This document shows positions 8,243-15,331 of a stretch of 64,000 nt of DNA, in pieces. The first letter of the stretch is position 1. Each line of letters begins with the position of its first letter. The notes under the pieces were generated by a model. That model made no database searches. It was not told the origin of the DNA and was given only the letters and a program-made list of their open reading frames with translations. Source of the DNA: an uncultured Clostridia bacterium (lineage in GTDB: Bacteria; Bacillota; Clostridia; Christensenellales; Aristaeellaceae); assembly GCA_934647165.1 (NCBI GenBank), contig CAKUFA010000006.1, forward strand, positions 1 through 64,000, in the 5' to 3' direction. The translations under genes were made by a program, and so were the position numbers.

Positions 8243-8273
8243 AGGAGCGCCCGGCATTTCACCGGGCGCTCCT
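8243..8273 (-). terminator. Hairpin after the major capsid gene
   Basis: Perfect 12-bp arms (AGGAGCGCCCGG and its complement) around a 7-base loop stand between the capsid stop and the connector gene. There is no T-run on the minus strand. It could act as a partial terminator or an RNA stability element that keeps capsid protein in excess of the tail proteins. Confidence 0.5.
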
Positions 8274-8303
8274 GCTCTTTTCCTTTTCCAGCCTTGTCTT
8301 CTT

Positions 8304-9110
8304 TTATGCCGCCTTGATTTTGTGTACATACACGCACTGGGGCAGCACAACCTTTGCGCCGCACAGGCTCAGTCCCTTCACCCCGTCGTCAAAGCCTTTT
8401 TCCCGGCGATAGGCTTCCGTCCGTGCAATCTGGTTGGCAAAGGTCACGCTGTCGCTGTTCATGGCGATAATCTCATCCGTCAAATCTGCACTGATGTAGA
8501 TATCAAAGCCTGCCGCCCGCGCCACCGCGCCCTCGGCCAGTCGGCTATCACCCGCCACCGTGCCCGTAATGAAGCGGTTATCCAGCAGCAGCTGGCTCTC
8601 CACTGAGGAAGGCATCACCAGCTGTCGGCCGTGCTTGGGCATATGCTTTCCGTCCAGCGCGGTCTTGATCTGCACCAACAGTTCGTACACGCCGCCTGCC
8701 GGGATAGCGCCTTCCGTCTTCGTGCCGGCTCCCTCGCGGATCACCCCAAGCAGATAGGTTTCCGTATCCTCTGCCAGCTTCATGGCCGCGTTTCGCATGG
8801 CAGCATCCATCAGTTCCGGCCTCGCCTGTGCCGCATCCACATCGTTCAGGTAAAAATTATAGTATGCGCCATGGTTAATCGTCAGCGTCATGTCCTCGCC
8901 GGACAGCTGTTCCGGGTCAACAATGTCCTCATTGGGTGTATACGGCCGCACCGTAATGTCTGCCAGGCTATTGATGTGCACCGTGTCGCCCCATTGGCTG
9001 ATTTCGCCTTCCCAGTTGCGGTTGCACAGCGTGCCGAACACCAGCGCCTTATGCAGATTTTCCTGCAACCGTGCGCTCCACACCTTCGGAATAAATTTAC
9101 TGATTGCCAT
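8304..9110 (-). CDS. Phage major capsid protein
   Basis: The 268-residue product starts MAISKFIPKVWSARLQENLHKALVFGTL, the typical opening of the P22-type coat/major capsid family found in many clostridial prophages. Features of that family follow: a SQWGDTVHINSLADITVRPY strand block (about 39-58), YYNFYLNDVDAAQARPELMDAAMRNAA (about 83-109), and late GFDIYISADLTDE and VTFANQIARTEAYRREKGF. It lies after the scaffold gene, as expected. GAGGAG precedes the ATG. At 268 residues it is on the short side for a capsid protein, consistent with a small head. Confidence 0.85.
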   Translation of the reverse strand: MAISKFIPKVWSARLQENLHKALVFGTLCNRNWEGEISQWGDTVHINSLADITVRPYTPNEDIVDPEQLSGEDMTLTINHGAYYNFYLNDVDAAQARPELMDAAMRNAAMKLAEDTETYLLGVIREGAGTKTEGAIPAGGVYELLVQIKTALDGKHMPKHGRQLVMPSSVESQLLLDNRFITGTVAGDSRLAEGAVARAAGFDIYISADLTDEIIAMNSDSVTFANQIARTEAYRREKGFDDGVKGLSLCGAKVVLPQCVYVHKIKAA

Positions 9111-9192
9111 TTTGTTTTCTCCTCACTTTCTTCTGTTCATCCATTTTTTCACGTTCCATTTTCATGCAAGCAATGGCCTCACCCCCTTTCCA
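9111..9192 (-). other. Leader between tandem repeats and capsid gene
   Basis: About 80 bases separate the 135-bp repeats from the capsid start. They contain the capsid ribosome site (GAGGAG) and no other signal that I can see. Confidence 0.4.
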
Positions 9193-9597
9193 CCGCTCCT
9201 TGGCTTCTTGTCTGCGCTCTTTCGCCTTCTGCGAAATTCGCGCGCAGCATTCCGGGCTCTGCACAGACCCGCAAGGGCGCCGCCCTTGACCTGCGAAGGG
9301 GCTTCGTCCCTTTCGATTCCCGTTCCGCCGCTCCTTGGCTTCTTGTCTGCGCTCTTTCGCCTTCTGCGAAATTCGCATGCAGCATTCCGGGCTCTGCCCG
9401 AACCCGCAAGGGCGCTGCCCTTGACCCGCGAAGGAACTTCGTCCCTTTCGATTCCCGTTCCACCGCTCCTTTGCTTCTTGTCTGCGCTCTTTCGCCTTCT
9501 GCGAAATTCGCGTGCATGGTTTCCGAGCTCTGCCCTGACCCGCAAGGGCGCCGCCCTTGACCCGCGAAGGGGCTTCGTCCCTTTCGATTCCCGCTTT
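9193..9597. repeat. Three tandem copies of a 135-bp repeat
   Basis: The sequence CCGCTCCT starts at 9193, 9328 and 9463, giving an exact 135-base period. The copies differ at a few bases. Each unit holds two hairpin-forming blocks, a palindrome around AAGGGCGCCGCCCTT and a GAAGGGGCTTCGTCCC fold, plus a segment with GCGAAATTCGC. Long open frames cross the array on both strands only because 135 is divisible by three. It lies inside the phage operon between scaffold and capsid. A related hairpin pair occurs at about 20.38-20.45 kb, so this is probably a dispersed genomic repeat. Confidence 0.85.
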
Positions 9598-9602
9598 ATT
9601 CG

Positions 9603-10106
9603 TCAGCCTACGCCCAGTGCCGCCTTCACAGCATGCCAGTTCCGGTTAATTTCCTCCACGCTCATTCCTGCAACGGTTTCACGTGTCAGCAGCGTATCTT
9701 CTGCCTCGGGTGGGCACGGCCCCTCCAACGGTTCGTTTTCCTCCACAGTGAACAGGTCTCCCCATTTTTTCCGCATTTCTGCCAGCAGTCCGTCCGCATC
9801 CTCCAGTGCGCCATCTTTTTCGCATACCTTTGCCAGGTCTGCCTGCAAAGCCAGCAGCTCTGCTGCCGCCGGGTTTGCGCCTCCCGCAAGCAATGCTTCT
9901 CGCACCAATGCGCGCTTGTTCTTTTCTTCCACCTGGCCGCAATATTCTGCAAAGGCGTTGCGCACCTCCGCCGTTTCCGCTTCCAGCTGCACGTTCTTCT
10001 GCCTCATTTGCTCCGCCGCTTCTTCACGCTCGGCCCAGTCCTTCGCAAGCGCTTCCACCTGCTCGTCGTTCAGGCCCCATCCCCGCACCGTTTCTATGTC
10101 CAACAT
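9603..10106 (-). CDS. Phage capsid scaffold protein
   Basis: A 167-residue acidic, helical product with a coiled-coil stretch at about 20-65 (EALAKDWAEREEAAEQMRQK...). It is directly upstream of the capsid gene, where scaffolds of SPP1/GP20 type sit. Scaffolds guide procapsid assembly and are then lost. AAAGGG precedes the ATG. No protease motif is seen, so removal may be by exit rather than cleavage. Confidence 0.7.
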   Translation of the reverse strand: MLDIETVRGWGLNDEQVEALAKDWAEREEAAEQMRQKNVQLEAETAEVRNAFAEYCGQVEEKNKRALVREALLAGGANPAAAELLALQADLAKVCEKDGALEDADGLLAEMRKKWGDLFTVEENEPLEGPCPPEAEDTLLTRETVAGMSVEEINRNWHAVKAALGVG

Positions 10107-10119
10107 TCTTTTTTCCCTT

Positions 10120-10440
10120 TCATCGCATTGCCGCAGCCATTTCCGTTTCGCATCGGTGCGCCATGCTTTCCATTGCCGCTTTCATGCCATCTGTCACAAA
10201 AGGTCTTGTTGCATGCACGCTTGCCGCGTAGGGCACGTCCGTCCCCACAATCATCTGTCCATTTTCCACTCGGTAGCTAATGCTCTCCATCAGCCGTCCG
10301 CTCCGCCGGATAGGCGCTCCGTACCCCGTCCTCATTTTCTCCCGCACAGCCTCTGCCGCCAGTTCTCCTGCGCCGACAAGACTATTTTCCGCACCATCGC
10401 GCATTCGCCCCATCATTTCTTCCTCATGGCTAACCAGCAT
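10120..10440 (-). CDS. HK97 gp10-like tail/head completion protein
   Basis: A 106-residue product with GYGAPIRRSGRLMESISYRVENGQMIVGTDVPYAASVH (about 38-75), which fits the HK97 gp10-like family: a helix, the R-x-GxLxxSI segment, and the Y-A-x-x-x-H/E pattern. Family members normally lie after the capsid gene; here the gene comes before the scaffold. GGAAAGG precedes the ATG. Confidence 0.65.
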   Translation of the reverse strand: MLVSHEEEMMGRMRDGAENSLVGAGELAAEAVREKMRTGYGAPIRRSGRLMESISYRVENGQMIVGTDVPYAASVHATRPFVTDGMKAAMESMAHRCETEMAAAMR

Positions 10441-10487
10441 GTCTTTTCCTTTCCATCAAAAAAGGGAGTGCTCTTCGCATCTCCCCG

Positions 10488-11831
10488 TCATTCGCTTCGT
10501 GCCTTCAGCAGTGCCTCCACTTCCTCCGGCTGCAACAGCGGGTTCAGCCGCAGCGCCGTCGCGCGGTCAATGTCCTGCCGCATCAGATAAATGGTCTGCA
10601 CCGTCTCCTGTTCGTTGGCAATCATCTGCCGTTGAAAGCGTATCTTCTCCGTTTGCATGCCCAGCAATGCCAACAGCTTTTGCACAAATGCAAACACTTC
10701 CCATTCATATCGGTCGCACTTCAGGTTCAGGTTCGCGCATGCTGCCCGGATGGCCACATTCGTCAAGCTTCCGCCTGTCAGGGCCGTGGTGTCCAACGCC
10801 ATCGCATCGGCATACAGCGCTTTTTCCAGCAGCATCAGCGCCGTTCTGCGCGCCTGATAGGGTACCTCGATGGTTCTTGGTTCTGCCGTCGCGCCGCCCG
10901 CACCATCGGAGATGTTCGCCACCGCTTTCAGCCGGTTGATTTCCGCCAACATTTCTGCAATGTCTTCCGTTGTGCCCCCAAAGTTGTTCAGCACCCAATA
11001 GACGTCGTTGGCGCGATCCAGGTTGTCCGCAAAGTCGCTCATAATCCGGTCGTATGCGTCAATCTTTGCCTTGATGGCCAAGGTAAACTCGCTTCGCCGT
11101 TCTGCGTTGGCATACATGGGAATCAGCGGAACGCTTCCCCAGTTTCCCGCCGCCGTCACGCTTTTTCCAAGCGCATCTGTTCGCTTCACATGCCTGTAGC
11201 ACTGCCTGGGTACCGCTTCCTCCGCGCCTTTCCCGTTTTCCGCCCGGTAAATCGTCACCCCGTTTTCTTCAAATAGCCGGATGTACATTCCCCGCCGCAC
11301 GTCGCTTTGCCAAAATTGAACGCCCGCCCGGATTTTCCCCGTCATCTCGTCTTCTATCGGAAAAAAACCGCTCAGCCAGTCCCTCGCCTCTTCAATCACT
11401 TCCAACCGTCCGTTGTTCCAAAAACCCCATGCTGTTCCCTGCACCAGCGCCCGTTCGCCCAGCATTTCCAGCTGCCGGTCAAAGTCTGCGCCAAGTCTCG
11501 CCTTGATGTTCTCCGGCAGCAGGCACCCGTTTTGCAGCAGCATCTGGTTTTCCTGGCAAATGAAACGATACAGGAATCCGCTTCCAATCCTGTTGCCTAC
11601 CACGTCCTCCACGCCGCTTCGCACACGCCTGCGTCCCTTCTCGTCCCGGGTTTCAATCTTGCGCGCCTTCAGCACCGTTTTCCTGGTGATTTCCGTGTTT
11701 TCGCCCCGAAAGTATTTTTCCGCTTCCAATGCCCGCAAAAATCGTCCGGAGCTTTTGTAGCGTCCAATCGCTTCCATCATCAGCGCCACCCGGTCTTCGC
11801 TTTTCTCCCATTCCTGATAGCTTACCAGCAT
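10488..11831 (-). CDS. Phage portal protein (SPP1 gp6-like)
   Basis: The portal forms the ring through which DNA enters and leaves the capsid. The 447-residue product shows the portal layout: an N-terminal wing, VGNRIGSGFLYRFICQENQ, the WGSVPLIPMYANAERRSE block (about 230-250), the long helix DAYDRIMSDFADNLDRANDVYWVL, and the ALDTTALTGGSLTNVAIRAA segment. It follows terL. I chose the ATG at 11831, 13 bases after AAGGAG; a GTG at 11843 lies too close to that site. Confidence 0.85.
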   Translation of the reverse strand: MLVSYQEWEKSEDRVALMMEAIGRYKSSGRFLRALEAEKYFRGENTEITRKTVLKARKIETRDEKGRRRVRSGVEDVVGNRIGSGFLYRFICQENQMLLQNGCLLPENIKARLGADFDRQLEMLGERALVQGTAWGFWNNGRLEVIEEARDWLSGFFPIEDEMTGKIRAGVQFWQSDVRRGMYIRLFEENGVTIYRAENGKGAEEAVPRQCYRHVKRTDALGKSVTAAGNWGSVPLIPMYANAERRSEFTLAIKAKIDAYDRIMSDFADNLDRANDVYWVLNNFGGTTEDIAEMLAEINRLKAVANISDGAGGATAEPRTIEVPYQARRTALMLLEKALYADAMALDTTALTGGSLTNVAIRAACANLNLKCDRYEWEVFAFVQKLLALLGMQTEKIRFQRQMIANEQETVQTIYLMRQDIDRATALRLNPLLQPEEVEALLKARSE

Positions 11832-11919
11832 CCCGCTTTTCACGCTCCTTTCTCATCGGTTCCCCGCGTTCCTGTCTGAGCGGCGCGCTTTCATCCGCCG
11901 CTCTGTTTGCTTTCCGTCC

Positions 11920-13164
11920 TCACGCGCATCTTCCCCGCTCCAGCGCCCTGCATAGGCATGCGGCGCTGTCCGGCGCATCGTCGTGCGCCGCATTCGGACT
12001 GTAGTCCAATATCTGCGCCAGGTATTCCGGGTCCGTCGCCCCATGGATGCGAATCTGCTTCCACCATTTTTTCAGCCACGTTGCAATCTTCACATATTTG
12101 TTCCACTTCTCTCTGTATACGCGCACCTGCGCGCCCTGCCGCCGTAGTTCCCGCGCCAGGTATCCCCGGTCTGCGTTCACCTCGCACCAAATGGGCGCAC
12201 ATCGCAGCCCTTCGCATATGGCAAGGATCTCCTCCATGTGCGTTTCCACATGCCCCTTCCATAGCCGCCCGTGCAGATAAATCACATCCCCTTCCCGTTT
12301 TGCGCACGTCAGGGCCGTGTAGTCGTCCCCGCCATAGGCCGCGTCCACATGCGCCAGGCCGTTCCACAACAGCTCGCTGTCTTCAAAGAAGCCCGGCGCT
12401 TCCCGGAACAGCGCATCCTCGCTGGCAATGTGCCGCAGCTCGTAATTGGCCGCAAACAGGCTCGGCGCCATTCGCCCGCGCATGGTCTCAATGGCTTCCC
12501 TCGTCATCAGTCCCGTGCAGTAGCAGTCGAATTTCTGCACCCCGCTCATCAGGCTGATGGCGTCATCCTTGTGCCATGGCGTTCCAATGTTCACCACCCG
12601 CCCGCCGGGGATGCGTACATTCTGCAATTCCATGTACACATTCCGCGTTCGCGTCCGCTCCATGGGCGATACCCGGTCATGCAGGTTCACAATGTCGTCC
12701 GTAAAAATTCGCTCCGCATGTTTTCCCGTGATGGACGCGCCCACCCCGCACCCCGTCAGCTGAAACGCGCCTCTGGGCGCGCTGTAGCATTCACAGCTCA
12801 GTCCAAGCCCTGTCTGTTTCACCACAAGCCTCCGGCCATAAAGCATTTCCGCCAATCCCTGCATGGTTTCCGTTTGCAAAATCAGTTTCACCTGCCTCAC
12901 TATTTCCGCCGCCCCACTCTCCGTCTTTCGCATCAGCAGCATGCTTTCCTCAGGGCGCAGCAGCATCAGCATGGCGGCCGCCATGGCCAGGCACGTGGTT
13001 TTGTAGGATGATCGGTGCGCCAGCAGCGTCATGTCTTCACTTCCGCACATCATCTCACGCATCCATCGGCCATGCAGCTCATCGTTCAGCAGCGGATATC
13101 CGCACGCTCTGGCAACCCTTGCCGGTTGGCGGAGCATCAGCGCCATCGCTTCCTCCCTGCTCAT
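11920..13164 (-). CDS. terL: Phage terminase large subunit
   Basis: Packaging ATPase and nuclease of 414 residues. The ATPase half has a Walker-A-like loop LLAHRSSYKTTCLAM (about 47-61, an unusual SSYKTT form), a Walker-B-like IFTDDIVN, and the VNIGTPWHKDDA motif. The nuclease half opens with HVDAAYGGDDYTAL, which gives the first metal-binding Asp, and has a late PNAAHDDAPDSAACL with further acidic residues. The ATG at 13164 follows AAGGAGGG; the frame is open to 13203. It is intact, so packaging could still work. Confidence 0.88.
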   Translation of the reverse strand: MSREEAMALMLRQPARVARACGYPLLNDELHGRWMREMMCGSEDMTLLAHRSSYKTTCLAMAAAMLMLLRPEESMLLMRKTESGAAEIVRQVKLILQTETMQGLAEMLYGRRLVVKQTGLGLSCECYSAPRGAFQLTGCGVGASITGKHAERIFTDDIVNLHDRVSPMERTRTRNVYMELQNVRIPGGRVVNIGTPWHKDDAISLMSGVQKFDCYCTGLMTREAIETMRGRMAPSLFAANYELRHIASEDALFREAPGFFEDSELLWNGLAHVDAAYGGDDYTALTCAKREGDVIYLHGRLWKGHVETHMEEILAICEGLRCAPIWCEVNADRGYLARELRRQGAQVRVYREKWNKYVKIATWLKKWWKQIRIHGATDPEYLAQILDYSPNAAHDDAPDSAACLCRALERGRCA

Positions 13165-13199
13165 TGCTTTTCCCTCCTTTCCTGCGTTTTGAAATATTT

Positions 13200-13454
13200 T
13201 CACACCTCCATTTCCTTCATCAGCCGCATCACCTCGCTCGCCGCTTTGTCCTTGCGGCTCTGTCCGCGGTTTTCGTAGTAGCGGTTCATCTTGTCCGCGG
13301 CTTCCACCCGCGCCTTCAGTCCCACTGGAATCTCCACCGCCGCAGCATCCCGTCCTTTTCCGTCCATGGCCCAGTCGCGCACTTCCCCGCGCATGATCGC
13401 CGTATAAAAGGCCAGGATCTCCATCCGTCCCGCAACCTGCTTCCTGTCTCCCAT
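13200..13454 (-). CDS. terS: Phage terminase small subunit
   Basis: The 84-residue product starts MGDRKQVAGRMEILAFYTAIMRGE and continues with VEIPVGLKARVEAADKMNRYYENR, the pattern of Terminase_2-type small subunits, which recognise DNA to be packaged. It is short for the family (about 100-180), and the N-terminal helix-turn-helix is reduced. GGAGG lies upstream of the ATG at 13454. First gene of the cluster. Confidence 0.72.
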   Translation of the reverse strand: MGDRKQVAGRMEILAFYTAIMRGEVRDWAMDGKGRDAAAVEIPVGLKARVEAADKMNRYYENRGQSRKDKAASEVMRLMKEMEV

Positions 13455-13479
13455 TTCTTTCCTCCTTTTTTTCACATAA

Positions 13480-13519
13480 AGATGGGGGAAGGCAACCTTT
13501 CGGAAGCCCTCCCCCATCT
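13480..13519 (-). promoter_or_regulatory. Hairpin in the leader of the phage operon
   Basis: AGATGGGGG and CCCCCATCT pair around AAGGC/GCCCT, just upstream of the terS ribosome site on the minus strand. Such a leader stem could act as an attenuator or mark the end of a preceding transcript. There is no clear T-run. Confidence 0.4.
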
Positions 13520-13653
13520 GTGGCACGCTATCACCTTATCATAGGTTCACCCGGCAATACAAGGAAATCATGGCCTTTTTTTATTTTTTTCAGGAACAAT
13601 TTCTTTTTCCATTCATTTTCATAGGTGAAGGCGGTTATCCCCTTTCGGAAAGG

Positions 13654-13948
13654 ATGGTCTTTTATAAAAAAATCTTTGCTTTTCTTCTCTGCACTGTGCT
13701 GCTTGCAGCCTCCTCCCTCCTGCCTGCCCTGGCAGAGGATGCGCCTCTTCTCGTTGCCTGGGCGCCTTGTGCGGATACCCCAGCCGACATTCCCAGAGAG
13801 GAAGCATCGGAAATGTTCCACTGCGCAAATTCAGCTCAAAATTCTGCGTTTCGTGGGCTTTGGATCATTTGGATTGCTGCAGGAGTCATATTTCCTGCGG
13901 TCGTTGCAATTACTAATGCCTTTGAGAAGAAATCAAAAGAAAACTTTA
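13654..13948 (+). pseudogene. Signal-peptide protein cut off by a MITE
   Basis: From the ATG at 13654 the frame encodes a signal peptide (KKIFAFLLCTVLLAASSLLPALAED), a short exported stretch, and a second hydrophobic segment (GLWIIWIAAGVIFPAVV). It then runs straight into MITE copy 1 at 13949, which supplies the rest of the frame up to 14118. The true C-terminus is therefore missing or replaced. I do not recognise the family. The ribosome site is poor, and the gene is probably inactive. Confidence 0.45.
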
Positions 13949-14108
13949 GGCAATACCGCACAAATGAGTTGGTGCGGAGGCGAATGAATTTTTCGTCAGA
14001 TGCAATGGCAGATTTTGAAGGTTTACTGGAGGTAAATCGAAAAATCTGCAAGCAGCAGATGGCGGAAAAGGCATCGCCTACGCTGCCAACGAATTGTGCG
14101 GTATTGCC
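13949..14108. mobile_element. MITE copy 1 (160 bp)
   Basis: Perfect 15-bp terminal inverted repeats, GGCAATACCGCACAA at the left and its complement at the right. The element is flanked by TTTA on both sides, a likely 4-bp target duplication. By eye the inside is identical to copies 2 and 3. It encodes no transposase. Internal folds include CCGCAC/GTGCGG and ATCTGC/GCAGAT. Confidence 0.85.
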
Positions 14109-14214
14109 TTTACAATAAAAATGTGTTTCGCCGCTTGTGGGCAACACATTCGCTGTTTGTGGGGAGGACATTTTACGGAAACCTTGCTATACTTTTCTTC
14201 GGAGGTACATAAAA

Positions 14215-14760
14215 ATGGATCAAATGAAGATAGGGAAATTTATCGCTGCCCTGCGGAAAGAGAAATGCTTGACACAGGCGCAGCTCGGAGAAAAGCTCGG
14301 CGTAACCAACAAAACCATTTCCCGTTGGGAAAACGGCAATTATATGCCCGATGTTGAAATGCTGTCGCTGCTTTCAAAGGAATTCGGTGTAAGCATTAAC
14401 GAGCTTATAAGCGGCGAACGGCTTTGGGCGGAGGACTTCAAGGAAGCCGCCGACAATAATCTTGTTACGGCACTGAACAACAGCACCTTTACGCTGAAAG
14501 AAAAGGTAGCATTTTTTAAGAAGAAATGGCTGCACGAACATATTTCAACTATCGTCCTGTGCATTGTGGCGTGGATAGGCATTATCCTATGGACAGCGCT
14601 GAAATTACGAGGCAGCGACTCTTGTGCACTTTTGGGTGCAATCGGCGGTATGCTTGTTATACTTTTCTATATGGTTCTGTATAACCGTATGATGGCGTAT
14701 GTGGAGAACCACGCATATCGGGCAACGCCAGACAAGGAAACCGAAACGAAAAATACTTAA
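14215..14760 (+). CDS. XRE-family regulator with membrane domain
   Basis: A 181-residue protein. Residues 1-60 form a Cro/C1-type helix-turn-helix (KIGKFIAALRKEKCLTQAQL, then TNKTISRWENGNYMPDVEML). Two hydrophobic segments follow at about 105-125 and 135-153, so it is a membrane-tethered regulator, a layout common in Clostridia. CGGAGG precedes the ATG at 14215. Its base composition is more AT-rich than the neighbours, it stands between two MITE copies, and its TAA stop forms part of the target site of copy 2. Confidence 0.8.
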   Translation: MDQMKIGKFIAALRKEKCLTQAQLGEKLGVTNKTISRWENGNYMPDVEMLSLLSKEFGVSINELISGERLWAEDFKEAADNNLVTALNNSTFTLKEKVAFFKKKWLHEHISTIVLCIVAWIGIILWTALKLRGSDSCALLGAIGGMLVILFYMVLYNRMMAYVENHAYRATPDKETETKNT

Positions 14761-14920
14761 GGCAATACCGCACAAATGAGTTGGTGCGGAGGCGAATGAA
14801 TTTTTCGTCAGATGCAATGGCAGATTTTGAAGGTTTACTGGAGGTAAATCGAAAAATCTGCAAGCAGCAGATGGCGGAAAAGGCATCGCCTACGCTGCCA
14901 ACGAATTGTGCGGTATTGCC
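14761..14920. mobile_element. MITE copy 2 (160 bp)
   Basis: Same 160 bases and orientation as copy 1, flanked by TTAA on both sides. The left TTAA contains the stop codon of the XRE gene. Copies 1 and 2 together frame that gene. Confidence 0.85.
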
Positions 14921-14956
14921 TTAATATCACAATAATTTCAAAGGAGAAGATTACTG

Positions 14957-15138
14957 ATGTATATCTATAAAGCAGAAATTTTAACGGTCAGCACAAAATG
15001 GTTTTCGGATAAAGCAAATACACCGTTGTCACGCCGGATGCGCCCGTTTCCTACGTCCTGCTTTATCTCTATCAGCCTTTGACCGGCAATCCTGAGATTC
15101 TCCGTGTGCAAACGCTGGATTATTCCATTGCGGAGTGA
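14957..15138 (+). pseudogene. Two joined gene fragments (DUF4177-like start and an unknown end)
   Basis: AAGGAG precedes an ATG that opens with MYIYKAEILTVSTKWFSDKAN, the typical start of small DUF4177-type proteins. The expected continuation is absent and this frame stops at about 15082. From about 15017 another frame (KYTVVTPDAPVSYVLLYL...) runs to a stop at 15138 and looks like the C-terminal end of a different gene, perhaps the exported protein that starts at 13654. The simplest reading is insertion and deletion within an older gene. Confidence 0.4.
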
Positions 15139-15274
15139 TTTTTCCCCTGCCTGCAATATGGTTTGCGCCGCATCGCTTTTTGTATGCCTTTTGCAGGCCT
15201 TTTCCCATCCGCATCCTTGCAAACCATGAGGCATAGCGGCAAACGCCTGCTTTTTCCTGTTCCTTTAGGGTGCT

Positions 15275-15322
15275 CCAAAAACATTCATTGCCCGGGCGGC
15301 CGTTGCAGCTGCCCGGGCAATG
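15275..15322 (-). terminator. Terminator after hom
   Basis: A 12-bp perfect stem (CATTGCCCGGGC and its complement, 15286-15322), followed on the minus strand by AATGTTTTT. It lies 10 bases after the hom stop. Confidence 0.8.
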
Positions 15323-15331
15323 CTTCTTTTT

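Noticed and set aside
9162..9545. Arg/Lys-rich open frames of 110-130 codons across the 135-bp repeats
   Set aside because: The repeat length is a multiple of three, which keeps frames open on both strands; there is no ribosome site in place and the product is only the repeat translated.
9193..9597. CRISPR array
   Set aside because: The units are 135 bp, contiguous and nearly identical throughout, without unique spacers.
13531..13828. Minus-strand frames continuing the phage operon upstream of terS
   Set aside because: They oppose a frame with a clear signal peptide and have no phage-like content or ribosome site.
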